Notes under the pieces: generated by a model | What the model was told of the DNA's origin: nothing | Database searches by the model: none | What the model saw: only the letters and a program-made list of their open reading frames with translations | Shown: piece by piece, positions 35,229-44,500 of the stretch | How positions within the stretch are numbered: the first letter of the stretch is position 1 | How the letters are laid out: each line of letters starts with the position of its first letter | Source of the DNA: Neorhizobium lilium | Lineage (GTDB): Bacteria; Pseudomonadota; Alphaproteobacteria; Rhizobiales; Rhizobiaceae | Direction of reading: 5' to 3' | DNA length: 64,000 nt | Assembly: GCF_004053875.1 (NCBI RefSeq) | Contig: NZ_SBIP01000001.1 | Span: 1,249,282 to 1,313,281, forward strand | Translations under genes and position numbers: made by a program

Positions 35229-35596
35229 TTCACCACTCTCCCTTGTGCCTGCTCAAAGGCCCCATCCATTGATCGGGCGGCCAAGCCTTGCTCGTTCCGC
35301 CAACAGACACAGCGATTCTCTCATCATCCTATACGCTCCAGCCCAGGACTAACAGTGATGGGCAACGGTAACGCTAAAACGAAAGTTATCCGCCTTATTC
35401 CGTAGGAGTGATCTTGCAGGTGAGTCGCGTCAAGCAGTTTTTGGGAACCCACAGCCTGTGGCAAGGGGGGACGGTAGCGACAGCCCCCTATGCCTGCAGC
35501 TTTCTTCACCAGGCAATCTGTGAGACAGAGTGAGCCGACGACGCAATCGCGACGCCGCAGCAGCAGGACCTGCCGAACGACCGGGGAGAATCTACC
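35229..35596. other. Divergent region between repA and anmK
   Basis: These 368 bp separate two divergent genes and should hold the repABC promoter and RepA operator. On the minus strand TATAGGAT near 35330 is a possible minus-10. I see no ORF with a ribosome-binding site and no clear 16-bp parS palindrome. A separate strong hairpin lies at 35460-35494. Confidence 0.4.
35460..35494 (+). other. Hairpin upstream of anmK
   Basis: GGCA-AGGGGG pairs with CCCCCT-(A)-TGCC around a 14-base loop, giving a 10-bp stem with one bulge. No T-run of note follows. It may be a regulatory structure or remnant terminator between repABC and anmK. Confidence 0.35.
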
Positions 35597-36712
35597 ATGG
35601 AGCCAATCTGGGCCGTCGGCCTCATGACCGGAACCGTTCTGGACGGCAATATCGACGTCGCTCTCTTGAAAACAGATGGGGATAAGATCGACACTTTTGG
35701 CTCTTATAAGCTTACACCCTATCCGGGCAATACGCGCACTCTTCTTGAAGAAACTCTTCGGCAGGCGCGAGCCTGGAACTTCCAAGGCCCGGAACCGGCA
35801 ATTTTCGCGGAAGCCGAAGAGGCACTAACGCGGGCGCAGAGCAAGGCTGTGAGGGATCTGGTAGAGAGTGCCGGCTTGTCGATGGCCGAGATCGGGATTG
35901 TCGGCTTTCATGGTCAGACGGTTCTACACCGTGCGCCCACGAAAGAGCGCCTCGGCGATACCCGCCAGCTAGGCGACGGAGCGCTGATGGCTTCTATCCT
36001 GGGCATCAAAGTGGCTTATGATTTCCGCACGGCGGATGTCAGGGCCGGAGGCCAAGGCGCACCCTTGGCCGCTATATATCACGCCGCATTGCTGCGTAGC
36101 CTCGAAACGTCCGGCGATACGGCGGTGCTGAACCTTGGCGGCGTCGGCAATATCACCTGGTGGGATGGCAAGGATATTGTGGTCGCCTTCGACACAGGCC
36201 CCGCCAACGCGCCTCTCAACGATTTCATCAAGCGCCTCGGCCTTGGGGAGATGGACCGGGACGGCACGCTCGGCGCATCAGGCAAGGTAGATGAGGAAAG
36301 GCTCGCCGGGCTTCTGCAGCACCCTTACATGACTGCGCCCTATCCGAAGTCGCTCGACCGCTTCGATTTCACCGCTGCCATGGCTGATGGGCTTTCGCCA
36401 GCCGATGGCGCCGCCACCCTCTCGGCCTTTACCGCTTCGGCGGTCGGAAAGGCGCTCGACCTCCTGCCGCAACGTCCCAAACGCGTCATCGTTTCCGGCG
36501 GCGGCAGCCGTAACCCGACCATCATGGCGATGCTGAAAGACCGAGCTGGTGTGACCGCCGTCTCCGCGGACGACTTCGGGTGGCGGGGCGATGCGGTGGA
36601 GGCGGAGTGTTTCGCTTTTCTCGCCGTCAGGGCCTTGCGGGGGCTGCCGATCAGCTTCCCCTCCACGACGGGGGTGCCGCAACCAATGACAGGCGGGCGC
36701 ATCGCGGGCTGA
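35597..36712 (+). CDS. anmK: Anhydro-N-acetylmuramic acid kinase
   Basis: This 371-residue AnmK-family protein has the N-terminal phosphate-binding motif [28 protein letters not shown] near 110, [11 protein letters not shown] near 178 and [13 protein letters not shown] near 300. AnmK hydrolyses and phosphorylates 1,6-anhydro-MurNAc to MurNAc-6-phosphate during peptidoglycan recycling in the cytosol. Its length is normal for the family. It is divergent from repABC and stands alone; no murQ neighbour is visible here. Usual members have SGTSLDG, here TGTVLDG, a small change in the loop. Confidence 0.9.
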   Translation: MEPIWAVGLMTGTVLDGNIDVALLKTDGDKIDTFGSYKLTPYPGNTRTLLEETLRQARAWNFQGPEPAIFAEAEEALTRAQSKAVRDLVESAGLSMAEIGIVGFHGQTVLHRAPTKERLGDTRQLGDGALMASILGIKVAYDFRTADVRAGGQGAPLAAIYHAALLRSLETSGDTAVLNLGGVGNITWWDGKDIVVAFDTGPANAPLNDFIKRLGLGEMDRDGTLGASGKVDEERLAGLLQHPYMTAPYPKSLDRFDFTAAMADGLSPADGAATLSAFTASAVGKALDLLPQRPKRVIVSGGGSRNPTIMAMLKDRAGVTAVSADDFGWRGDAVEAECFAFLAVRALRGLPISFPSTTGVPQPMTGGRIAG

Positions 36713-36799
36713 GCAGTACCGCGCACCATCAAGCGGAAGTGATCTTACCCGAAGCCCTGACGACACTACATTGGACTCTGTCAGACCGGGAGAATTCAA

Positions 36800-38326
36800 T
36801 TGCTTATGCGTTTCGTTTCCACATGCCTCGCGCTGTCGCTTGCACTATTCCATCCCGCAGCCGCCCAGCAGCACGACGGGGAGGCTCGGGGCAAGCCGAG
36901 CAATTCCGAGGAACATCAGCCCGCCGGCAGCCTCTTCAGCCTGATCCCTGCCGACGCCACAACCGATCATGTGCTGAAGACCCCAGCAAGGGACCTTGCC
37001 TATACGGCGACCGCCGGGACGCTTGACCTCTTAGGCCAGGACGGAAACCGCACAGCGAAGATCTTCTATACCGCCTATGTCGCGAAGGACAGCTCTCCCG
37101 ACCGCCCGGTGAGTTTCGTCTTCAATGGCGGCCCGGGAGCCGCATCGGCCTATCTGCATCTCGGCTTGGTTGGGCCTAAAATCCTGGAATTTGGAAAGAA
37201 TGGTAATGATGGCACAGAGCCGGTTTTACGGGAAAATCCAGACAGCTGGCTTCCTTTCACCGACCTCGTTTTCATCGACCCCGTCGGCACAGGCTGGAGT
37301 CGAGCGGCCAATGACGATGCCGCGAAAGCCTTCTATGGCGTAAGGCAGGATGCAGAAAGCCTAGCCAAGGTGATCTCACTTTATGTTCAGAAGAACAATC
37401 GTGTGGCATCGCCCAAATACCTGGTCGGCGAAAGCTATGGCGGGTTCCGCGCCCCGAAAGTCGCCGTCTCGCTGAAAAACACGCAAGGCATGCTCGTTTC
37501 AGGGATCGTCATGCTGTCGCCGCTCCTGGAAGGGCGTTTCCTGGCAAATTCGGACGATCCCTTGAGTGCCGCCCTGCAGCTTCCCTCTATTGCGGCGGCC
37601 AAGCTGGATCGCGAGGGCCGGTTCAGCTCGGACGTATTGAAAGATGCCGAGGCTTTTGCCCTGCGCGATTATCTGCCGGCGCTGGCCGGTGCGGCACCTG
37701 AGGGACCTGATGCTGACGCGCTTTATGGCCGCATATCCGACCTGACCGGCATCCCTCGCGACAGCGTTGCTCTTAGCCGCGGCTTCGTCGGCGACCTTTA
37801 TGTGAAGCAAATGGCAGGGCAGGGAAAAGTCGTCAGCCCCTATGACGCTGCCTATGCGGTGCCCGACGCCTATCCGGAAGATGCCTACGCCCGCAATGAC
37901 GATCCCATTCTCGACGGTTATACCCGCGCCTATGGCAGCGCCTTCGTGGGCTATGCACGCTCGGAGTTGAACTTCGCCAGCGACATGACCTATAACCTGC
38001 TGAATGAAGACGTAAACCGACGCTGGGAATGGAATGGCAGCCGCGGTGGAGATGCCCGGTCGCTTGCCAGCGTCTCGACAGACCTTCGAGATCTCCTCTC
38101 TGTCACCCCGAGATTTCACCTGATGGTGGCTCACGGCTACAGCGATGCTCTGACACCCTACGGCGCTAGCCGCTATGTCATCGAGCACCTGCCACCGGCC
38201 TTGGCGAAAGAAAGGGCAACCCTCAAAATCTATCCCGGTGGGCACATGTTCTACACGAGGCCGGATTCGCGCCGTGCATTTGCGACGGACGTGCAGGAGT
38301 TCTATCGGGAGAAAACCTCGGACTGA
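36800..38326 (+). CDS. Secreted S10 family serine carboxypeptidase-like peptidase
   Basis: The product is 508 residues. It begins at TTG (GGGAG seven bases upstream) or the ATG two codons later, and an N-terminal signal peptide (RFVSTCLALSLALFHPAAA) follows. S10 peptidase motifs are clear: NGGPGAASAYLHLG near 112 (oxyanion side), GESYGGFRAPKVA with Ser about 213, and GGHMFYTR near the C terminus with the histidine. S10 enzymes remove C-terminal residues in acidic conditions; bacterial periplasmic ones are little studied. A bidirectional terminator lies 31 bp after the stop. Confidence 0.87.
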   Translation: MLMRFVSTCLALSLALFHPAAAQQHDGEARGKPSNSEEHQPAGSLFSLIPADATTDHVLKTPARDLAYTATAGTLDLLGQDGNRTAKIFYTAYVAKDSSPDRPVSFVFNGGPGAASAYLHLGLVGPKILEFGKNGNDGTEPVLRENPDSWLPFTDLVFIDPVGTGWSRAANDDAAKAFYGVRQDAESLAKVISLYVQKNNRVASPKYLVGESYGGFRAPKVAVSLKNTQGMLVSGIVMLSPLLEGRFLANSDDPLSAALQLPSIAAAKLDREGRFSSDVLKDAEAFALRDYLPALAGAAPEGPDADALYGRISDLTGIPRDSVALSRGFVGDLYVKQMAGQGKVVSPYDAAYAVPDAYPEDAYARNDDPILDGYTRAYGSAFVGYARSELNFASDMTYNLLNEDVNRRWEWNGSRGGDARSLASVSTDLRDLLSVTPRFHLMVAHGYSDALTPYGASRYVIEHLPPALAKERATLKIYPGGHMFYTRPDSRRAFATDVQEFYREKTSD

Positions 38327-38357
38327 GCTATCGGCGCTCCTCCGATCGCGGGCGCCA

Positions 38358-38381
38358 GAAAACCCGCCGAAGCGGGTTTTC
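38358..38381. terminator. Bidirectional intrinsic terminator
   Basis: GAAAACCCGC-CGAA-GCGGGTTTTC is a perfect 10-bp stem with a four-base loop; its outer A/T pairs supply T-runs on both strands. It separates the S10 peptidase gene from the convergent DUF4189-like genes and can stop both transcripts. Confidence 0.85.
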
Positions 38382-38400
38382 TTATGCTTGTCTCAGGTGA

Positions 38401-38628
38401 TTATTCGCACTCGACGATTTCGCAGGTGCTGTCGGTGGTCGTCCGCTTGGCGCATTCGTTGAGCGCACGCTCCACGGCTGCATCCTTGCCGTCATAGTTG
38501 TAGCTGTAGCCGTAGGTTCCTTCGTCGGACACGGCAATGCAGTCCCAGGCGCGGGCCGGCGCCGACATGCCGGAAGCGGCTGTCACGGCGATGAACCCCG
38601 CGAGGAAAAATTTCTTGAACACGCTCAT
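38401..38628 (-). CDS. Small secreted protein, DUF4189-like
   Basis: This protein has 75 residues from the ATG at 38628 (GAAGGAAAG upstream; an in-frame ATG at 38655 gives an unlikely extension before the signal peptide). It has a signal peptide (FFLAGFIAVTAASGMSAPARA) and a short mature domain WDCIAVSDEGTYGYSYNYDG, then ALNECAKR and CEIVECE, a shortened form of the neighbouring DUF4189 protein. Four to five cysteines suggest disulfides. Periplasmic, function unknown. Confidence 0.65.
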   Translation of the reverse strand: MSVFKKFFLAGFIAVTAASGMSAPARAWDCIAVSDEGTYGYSYNYDGKDAAVERALNECAKRTTTDSTCEIVECE

Positions 38629-38645
38629 GTCAAACTTTCCTTCGG

Positions 38646-39002
38646 TCACTGGCAATCAGACACGATGATCTGGCATTTCGGGCAATCCTTGAGCGACATT
38701 TTCTCGGCGGCCTTCTTGGTTTCGCCATAGCCGATACCGTAATTGACGCGGTCTCCGGCATAGGCGCCACAGCGCTCAAACCAGACAGCCACTTCACATT
38801 CGTCGTTGCCGGCCGACTTGCATTCCTTCACGGCGTTGCGTTCCGCTTCCTTGCGGGTCGTGCCCCAACCGAGGCCATAACCCGCCTCGCTTGCAGCTGT
38901 CCCTTGAGAATCGTTGACGGCGATCGCACCGAATGCAAAAACGGCCGATGCCTGCGCCGTAAGGATAACGGCCAAGGCTAAAGTTGGAATTATTTTACGC
39001 AT
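38646..39002 (-). CDS. DUF4189 domain secreted protein
   Basis: This protein has 118 residues from the ATG at 39002 (GGGGGAA upstream). After a signal peptide (LALAVILTAQASAVFA) comes a DUF4189-like unit: FGAIAVNDSQGTAASEAGYG, TRKEAERNAVKECKSAG, CEVAVWFERCGAYA. The family is secreted and cysteine-containing with no firm function. It precedes a shorter paralogue by 17 bp, probably the product of a tandem duplication, and the two look co-transcribed. Confidence 0.75.
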   Translation of the reverse strand: MRKIIPTLALAVILTAQASAVFAFGAIAVNDSQGTAASEAGYGLGWGTTRKEAERNAVKECKSAGNDECEVAVWFERCGAYAGDRVNYGIGYGETKKAAEKMSLKDCPKCQIIVSDCQ

Positions 39003-39211
39003 GAGTGTTCCCCCGAACTGAATCAACCGCTCGCACAGGATTCGCAGGCGGTATGTCCGGGATATTCTTCAACGCAGCCATTAGCAACTGGGCTAACCGA
39101 CGGCTTTGAAATAAATCACACGGCATCCCTAACAGACATACTTAAAACGGATATAGAAATCCACAGAACTATAACCGGCCGACATAGGCCGAACTTGATA
39201 TAAAAAGGGTA

Positions 39212-40417
39212 TCACACCCGCTCAAGCGCAATTGAGATGCCCTGCCCGACCCCGACGCACATGGTCGCGAGTGCGAGCTTTGCTTTGCGGATGGACAGTT
39301 CCAGCGCCGCAGTTCCGGCGATACGGGCGCCGGACATGCCGAGCGGATGACCCAGAGCGATCGCGCCACCGTTCGGGTTCACGTGCTCCGCATCTTCGGG
39401 AATACCCAATTCCCGCAAAACGGCGATGCCCTGGCTTGCGAATGCCTCGTTGAGCTCGATGACGTCGAAGTCCTTGGGTGAAAGACCCAGCCGAGCGCAA
39501 AGCCTCTGCGTTGCCGGCGAAGGGCCGATCCCCATGATCCGTGGTGGAACGCCGGCGGCTGTGCCACCCAGGATTCGCGCGATCGGGGTTAGACCGTATT
39601 TTCTTACCGCCATCTCGGAAGCGACGATAAGAGCCGCAGCGCCATCGTTGACGCCCGATGCGTTCCCGGCCGTCACGGAGGCTCCTTCCATCTTGTTGAC
39701 CGGCTTCAGCTTGGCCAGCGCCTCCATGCTGGTTGCACGCGGATGCTCGTCCCGGCTTACTAAGAGAGGATCGCCCTTCCGTTGGGGAACGATGACGGGC
39801 GTGATTTCCTGTTCCAACCGACCGTTTTCCTGCGCGGCGGAAGCCTTGTTCTGCGAGCGCACGGCGAAGGCATCCTGATCCTGCCGCGACACTTGATATT
39901 CAACCGCGACATTGTCGCCCGTTTCCGGCATGGAATCGACGCCGTATTGCTTCTTCATCAGCGGGTTCACGAAGCGCCAGCCAATCGTCGTATCATAGAT
40001 CTCGGCATTGCGTGAAAAGGCGCTCTCTGCCTTCGGCATTACGAAGGGCGCGCGGCTCATGCTTTCCACGCCGCCAGCGATCATCAACTCGGCCTCTCCC
40101 GCCTTGATGGCGCGCGCGGCCGTGATCACCGCATCCATGCCGGAGCCACATAGCCGGTTGATGGTAGTGCCCGAAATGGAAACCGGCAGGCCTGCCAGCA
40201 GGAGCGACATGCGCGCCACGTTGCGGTTATCCTCACCCGCCTGGTTAGCGCAGCCATAGATCACATCGTCCACTGCTTCCCAGTCGATACCGGGATTGCG
40301 CTCCATCAGCGCCTTCAACGGTACGGACCCCAGATCATCGGCTCTTACTGACGAAAGGGCGCCGCCAAAGCGTCCGATCGGCGTGCGAATATAGTCGCAG
40401 ATGAATGCTTCTGTCAT
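39212..40417 (-). CDS. pcaF: 3-oxoadipyl-CoA thiolase
   Basis: This is a 401-residue thiolase: nucleophile Cys90 in NRLCGSGMDA, His357 in ALGHPLGMSG and Cys387 in MCVGVGQG. With pcaI and pcaJ directly upstream (9 bp gap) the substrate is almost certainly 3-oxoadipyl-CoA, cleaved to succinyl-CoA and acetyl-CoA at the end of the beta-ketoadipate pathway for aromatic compounds. It is the last gene of pcaIJF. The cluster is divergent from an IclR-type pcaR. Confidence 0.92.
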   Translation of the reverse strand: MTEAFICDYIRTPIGRFGGALSSVRADDLGSVPLKALMERNPGIDWEAVDDVIYGCANQAGEDNRNVARMSLLLAGLPVSISGTTINRLCGSGMDAVITAARAIKAGEAELMIAGGVESMSRAPFVMPKAESAFSRNAEIYDTTIGWRFVNPLMKKQYGVDSMPETGDNVAVEYQVSRQDQDAFAVRSQNKASAAQENGRLEQEITPVIVPQRKGDPLLVSRDEHPRATSMEALAKLKPVNKMEGASVTAGNASGVNDGAAALIVASEMAVRKYGLTPIARILGGTAAGVPPRIMGIGPSPATQRLCARLGLSPKDFDVIELNEAFASQGIAVLRELGIPEDAEHVNPNGGAIALGHPLGMSGARIAGTAALELSIRKAKLALATMCVGVGQGISIALERV

Positions 40418-40426
40418 GGGATGTCC

Positions 40427-41131
40427 TCAAATTGCCGGAACGACGAGATCGGCAACCGGTCCGTCGGTGTGGAGCGGTGCCCCGGTCATGGCCTGGAGTT
40501 CGTCCATGCTGATGTCGGCGAGTTTTTCGCGCAGCACGAAGTGCTTATCCTTGATGTCGATGACGGCGTGGCTCGTATAGACGCGGGTGATGCAGCCGAC
40601 GCCCGTCAGTGGAAACGTACATTTATCCACCAGCTTCGGCTTGCCGTCCTTGGTGACATGTTCAGTGATCACGAAGACCTGCTTGGCGCCATGCACGAGG
40701 TCCATGGCGCCCCCGACCGCAGGCACACCCTTGGCACCCACACGCCAGTTGGCGAGGTCACCATTCTGCGCAACCTGGTAGGCCCCAAGAATTGCAACAT
40801 CGAGATGGCCGCCGCGCACCATGGCAAAACTGTCGGCGTGGTGAAAGAAAGCTGCACCCGGCTTCAACGTCACGGCCTTCTTGCCGGCATTGATGAGATC
40901 CCAGTCCTCTTCGCCCGGCGGCGGTGCCTCGCCGAAGTTGAGGATGCCGTTCTCGGTATGGAAGACCGCTTGTCGTCCGGGCGGCTGGTAGCGCGCCACC
41001 ATCTCCGGGAAGCCTATCCCCAGGTTCACATAGGCGCCATCGGCAATGTCCTGCGCGGCACGCCAGGCGATCTGCGCATTGGATAGCTTGATGTCGTCAC
41101 GTGTGTTTAGTGTCTGCACTGGAAGTGTCAT
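40427..41131 (-). CDS. pcaJ: 3-oxoadipate CoA-transferase subunit B
   Basis: This 234-residue beta subunit of 3-oxoadipate:succinyl-CoA transferase has AYVNLGIGFPEMVARY near the start and the catalytic-glutamate motif FHTENGILNFGEAP near 58. It starts at the ATG at 41131, which overlaps the pcaI stop by four bases (ATGA). A longer open frame upstream runs through pcaI and is a shadow. It forms a complex with PcaI in the cytosol. Confidence 0.92.
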   Translation of the reverse strand: MTLPVQTLNTRDDIKLSNAQIAWRAAQDIADGAYVNLGIGFPEMVARYQPPGRQAVFHTENGILNFGEAPPPGEEDWDLINAGKKAVTLKPGAAFFHHADSFAMVRGGHLDVAILGAYQVAQNGDLANWRVGAKGVPAVGGAMDLVHGAKQVFVITEHVTKDGKPKLVDKCTFPLTGVGCITRVYTSHAVIDIKDKHFVLREKLADISMDELQAMTGAPLHTDGPVADLVVPAI

Positions 41132-41835
41132 GCGTAGGCCACTCCGGCTCGGATAAGCTCTTCTTCCTGGCTCGGATGAGCAATTTCGACGACACCATCG
41201 ACGAAGATGCCTGGTGTCACAACCTGTTCCGGATCGATCTCTCCGGCGGCTACGATCCTGGACACTTGCGCGATAGTCCTCGCTGCCGCCATGCACATCA
41301 ACGGGTTGAAGTTCCTGCCAGCCTTGTTGTAGGTGAGGTTGCCGTACGTGTCCCCAAGATGGGCCTTGAGGATGGCGAAATCGGCCTTCAGCCACCGCTC
41401 CTGAACATAGTGACGGCCATCGAATTCGGCGATCGGCTTGCCCTCGGCAAGCTCGGTGCCGTAGGCCGTCGGCGTATAGAAGGCAGGAATGCCTGCTCCG
41501 CCGGCGCGAATACGTTCGGCCAGCGTTCCCTGCGGCACAAGCTCAAGCTCGATGTCACCTGCCAGATATCTGTCTGTAAAGGCGCGCGGGTCTGAAGACC
41601 GGGGAAAGGAGCAGATCATCTTCCGCACAAGCCCGGCGTCGATCATTGCCGCGATCCCGATGCGCCCGTTGCCGGCATTGTTGTTGATGACAGTGAGGTT
41701 CTTCGGGCCTCGGTCGATCAAGGCATGAATCAGCTCGATCGGGGCGCCGGACCCGCCAAATCCGCCGATCATGACCGTGGCGCCGTCACCGATATCTGAG
41801 ATGGCTTCAGCAGCACTTTCTATCGTCTTGTCCAT
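41128..41835 (-). CDS. pcaI: 3-oxoadipate CoA-transferase subunit A
   Basis: This 235-residue alpha subunit has the CoA-transferase signature MIGGFGGSGAPIELIHALID near residue 23 and NNNAGNGRIG near 52. The ATG at 41835 has GGAG seven bases upstream. It transfers CoA from succinyl-CoA to 3-oxoadipate with PcaJ. First gene of pcaIJF, divergent from pcaR, with a PcaR-box-like sequence 93 bp upstream. Confidence 0.92.
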   Translation of the reverse strand: MDKTIESAAEAISDIGDGATVMIGGFGGSGAPIELIHALIDRGPKNLTVINNNAGNGRIGIAAMIDAGLVRKMICSFPRSSDPRAFTDRYLAGDIELELVPQGTLAERIRAGGAGIPAFYTPTAYGTELAEGKPIAEFDGRHYVQERWLKADFAILKAHLGDTYGNLTYNKAGRNFNPLMCMAAARTIAQVSRIVAAGEIDPEQVVTPGIFVDGVVEIAHPSQEEELIRAGVAYA

Positions 41836-41909
41836 CAAAGCTCCTCAGGCACCCAGACATCATTCCCTCAAGAAGGATAGGGATAGCTTTCATGGACATC
41901 AACGCATTT

Positions 41910-41942
41910 GTGCGCTATTTGATATTTGTTCGTATATCGCAC
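41910..41942. promoter_or_regulatory. PcaR-type operator between pcaI and pcaR
   Basis: GTTCGTATATCGCAC at 41928-41942 differs at two central positions from the PcaR box known in Pseudomonas (GTTCGATAATCGCAC, recalled from the literature). An inverted partial copy, GTGCGCTATTTGAT, lies at 41910-41923. Their place in the 117-bp divergent gap fits activation of pcaIJF and autoregulation of pcaR. Confidence 0.7.
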
Positions 41943-41952
41943 GGATTAAAAG

Positions 41953-42708
41953 ATGATCGAGACAGATTTCGTTAGCGGCTTTGCCCGGGGATTGCGGGTG
42001 ATCGAGGCTTTCGGGGAGAGCAAGCCCAAGCTCGCTATAACCGATGTTGCGAAGACGACTGGCCTCGACCGTGCGACAGCCCGACGCTGCCTGTTGACCT
42101 TGGTCGAACTTGGTTATGCCGAATACGATGGGAAGTTCTTCGCGCTGACGCCGAAAATACTACGGCTTGGCCATGCCTATCTCTCCTCGACCCCCCTGCC
42201 CCAGATCGTTCAACCTTTTCTCGACAGTCTTTCGGAGAAGGTTGGCCAGAGCAGTTCGGTCAGCGTTATCGACGGCGCGGAGGTCGTCTATGTCGCCCGC
42301 GCCTCGCAGCGGCGGGTCATGTCCATCAACCTGATGGCGGGCAGCCGGCTACCTGCCTATTGCGCCTCAATGGGGCGGGTTCTGCTGGCTGCAATGCCGG
42401 CTGACCAAGCGCGCACCCTTCTTGATGAGACGCAACGGACAGCCTTCACTCCCCACACGAAGACGGACCTGAATGTTCTGATGGAAGAACTGGCCGAGGT
42501 TCGGAAGCAGGGATTTGCGGTAATCGATCAGGAATTGGAACTCGGTCTCTGCTCCATCGCAGTTCCCCTTGAGGACAGCCGCGGACGTGTGGTCGCGGCT
42601 TTGAACATTGGCGCGCCGGCGGCAAGCGTACCAGCAGGCGATCTCGCCAAACGATATCTCGATGACTTGAAAGCTGTCGCTGCCTCGCTCCGCCTCGTCC
42701 TGCGCTGA
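41953..42708 (+). CDS. pcaR: IclR family regulator of the beta-ketoadipate genes
   Basis: This 251-residue IclR-family protein has an N-terminal winged helix (AITDVAKTTGLDRATARRCL, about 28-47) and a C-terminal effector domain (DGAEVVYVARASQRRVM, CSIAVPLEDSRGRVVAALNI). Its place next to pcaIJF and the PcaR-box-like site in between support PcaR, which responds to beta-ketoadipate. PobR/CatR-like IclR proteins are alternatives but fit the context less well. Confidence 0.85.
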   Translation: MIETDFVSGFARGLRVIEAFGESKPKLAITDVAKTTGLDRATARRCLLTLVELGYAEYDGKFFALTPKILRLGHAYLSSTPLPQIVQPFLDSLSEKVGQSSSVSVIDGAEVVYVARASQRRVMSINLMAGSRLPAYCASMGRVLLAAMPADQARTLLDETQRTAFTPHTKTDLNVLMEELAEVRKQGFAVIDQELELGLCSIAVPLEDSRGRVVAALNIGAPAASVPAGDLAKRYLDDLKAVAASLRLVLR

Positions 42709-42766
42709 GGCATTATCCGCACAAGGAATTGCAAGCCTTCAATGATGCAAACCCAAGTTCACGGTC

Positions 42767-44008
42767 TCAGGACGACGTGGCCTCGGCCAAATCGCGCAAC
42801 GTCCAGGGAAGCGTTGTCATGCGCTCATAGCCCGTCTGCGTGATCAGGAACTGGTCCTCGATCATCAACGCGCCCAAACCCTGACCGTAGAAAGGAGCTT
42901 CCAGAGCTACCACCATATCTGGCTGGATCACCTCACAATTGCTGGCGGAAAAGAAAGGCCACTCCTCCATCCCCACAGCGCCGCCTACGGAATGCCCGAA
43001 ATGGCCGCGGTAATATTCGCTGAAGCCATCCCTGCGCATGGATGACAGCATGGCGTTATGTACGGAGCAGAAACTATTGCCGGGCCGAAGTTGCTCCAGA
43101 CCACAAGCGAATGCAGCTTCCAGAGCCTTGAATATCTCCAGGGCCAGGGCTGGTGCCGGCCCATAGGTGAAGGTTCTTGCTCCATCCGACGAATAGCCGT
43201 CGACCAACGCCCCGACATCCGCCTTGATGAGCGCGCCGGGGGACACGGTCGCTGCCATGTCTGCAAGATTCTGTCCTACCGATATAAAGTCCCAGTGGCC
43301 GCTGAGAGCAAAGCCGTTTTCTGTCGCATAACCAAGCGCTCCCTCCTTCCACGCTGCCGAGAGGTCAGGAAGTGCCGCTTGCGGCTTGACTGCAGCTGCC
43401 ATGCGGACAAGCCCTGCTTCCGCAGCCAAAGCGGCGCGGCGCAGCCGGATAATCTCGCGCGCTGACTTTATCGTCCGCATGCGCCGCAGGATCGGCGAGC
43501 CGTCCAGCCAGACCACCTTAGGCAACGCCTTTTTCAGTGCCTCGAAATCTACAGCGGGTACGAATTCCAGATCTACACCGATCCTCGCACCAGCGAGTCC
43601 CCGTTCCTTGAGGAGGTCGCCAAGCAATTGAAAGGCGACAGCCTTGTCGAATGTTTCCGGACGCGGTCCTGATCTACCAGATCTTACATAGGCGGCGTTG
43701 ATGTCGTCGATGCTGGCAGTACCTGTCAGATCGAGCATGTCGATCCAGATCCTATGTGTCCGCAGATCCAGATCCGGTGCAGCAGCCCTGATCGCTGCTG
43801 CTGCGTGATCGCTTGCCACGGCACCCAAAGTTATGGAAGCATCGGCCGGCACCAGCGCGATCGCTGCACCGGCACGACCCCACATGGTTGCCACTCCGGC
43901 CGGGGCTCCCACCGCATAACGGAAGGATTCCGGTTGGAAAAGCGCCAGACCATCCAGGCCCGCTTCCCGCATAAGCGTTTGCGCATAGTTTCTGTCGATA
44001 TCGCTCAT
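42767..44008 (-). CDS. M24 family metallopeptidase (Xaa-Pro aminopeptidase/creatinase-like)
   Basis: This protein has 413 residues from the ATG at 44008 (TTGGAG upstream; in-frame starts further up are possible). It has an N-terminal creatinase-like domain (about 1-170) and a C-terminal pita-bread catalytic domain. The metal ligands appear as the aspartates in ADVGALVDGYSSDGAR, the histidine in GHFGHSVGGAVG, and glutamates in VVALEAPFY and LMIEDQFL. It is probably a cytosolic peptidase or dipeptidase. It is convergent with pcaR, which ends 58 bp away. Confidence 0.85.
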   Translation of the reverse strand: MSDIDRNYAQTLMREAGLDGLALFQPESFRYAVGAPAGVATMWGRAGAAIALVPADASITLGAVASDHAAAAIRAAAPDLDLRTHRIWIDMLDLTGTASIDDINAAYVRSGRSGPRPETFDKAVAFQLLGDLLKERGLAGARIGVDLEFVPAVDFEALKKALPKVVWLDGSPILRRMRTIKSAREIIRLRRAALAAEAGLVRMAAAVKPQAALPDLSAAWKEGALGYATENGFALSGHWDFISVGQNLADMAATVSPGALIKADVGALVDGYSSDGARTFTYGPAPALALEIFKALEAAFACGLEQLRPGNSFCSVHNAMLSSMRRDGFSEYYRGHFGHSVGGAVGMEEWPFFSASNCEVIQPDMVVALEAPFYGQGLGALMIEDQFLITQTGYERMTTLPWTLRDLAEATSS

Positions 44009-44171
44009 GGCCGCTCCAAGCATTGTCACTCGGAGGCTTAACGTCGCAAGGATGGAAACGCCAGGGTCCAAAAGGCCTCAAAGGCGCGGGGGATATCTCG
44101 TCGAGTGTTCTGCAGATCGAACTGCGGAACACTCGTTTGGTCCTTCAGCCTCACAACAGGAGAGCGAAACT

Positions 44172-44471
44172 TTAAGGTCCTTCAGCGTGCTGAACGGCCG
44201 AGTGAGAATCTTCCTCGCCTGTGGTGATTTGCGCCATTGCCTGGCTGGACTTGGCTCCACGGTTGGCTGCGATATCTGCAGCTCCTGCATCTCCTTCAGG
44301 GTCGCCCAGAACGGACGTATTCTCCGTCATCGTGTCCTGAGCTTGGCCCTCTGCACCAAATTCCGTAAGGGCTGCCAGCCAGTGGCGGAGATCGTCCCCT
44401 TGCGGCCTGCCCTCTTGCTCCCAAAGCGCGTAGGCACGCTCTCTGATCTGCTGCTCGCGATCATTTTCCAT
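44172..44471 (-). CDS. DUF2934 domain protein
   Basis: This 99-residue protein has an N-terminal DUF2934 motif (REQQIRERAYALWEQEGRPQ, then DDLRHWLAA). The rest is a low-complexity acidic and polar tail. The function of DUF2934 is not established; such genes are frequently stress-induced in Rhizobiales. A general-stress (EcfG-type) promoter candidate lies 30-54 bp upstream, and GGAGA precedes the ATG. Confidence 0.8.
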   Translation of the reverse strand: MENDREQQIRERAYALWEQEGRPQGDDLRHWLAALTEFGAEGQAQDTMTENTSVLGDPEGDAGAADIAANRGAKSSQAMAQITTGEEDSHSAVQHAEGP

Positions 44472-44500
44472 GGCTGCTTCTCCTGATTTGCCGTGTCCAG

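Noticed and set aside
35370..35400. Possible parS from GGTAAC...GTTATCC near repA
   Set aside because: The arms mismatch and the spacing is not that of known repABC parS palindromes.
40427..41395. Longer version of pcaJ starting at 41395
   Set aside because: The extension would overlap pcaI completely; the ATG at 41131 overlapping the pcaI stop gives the normal length.
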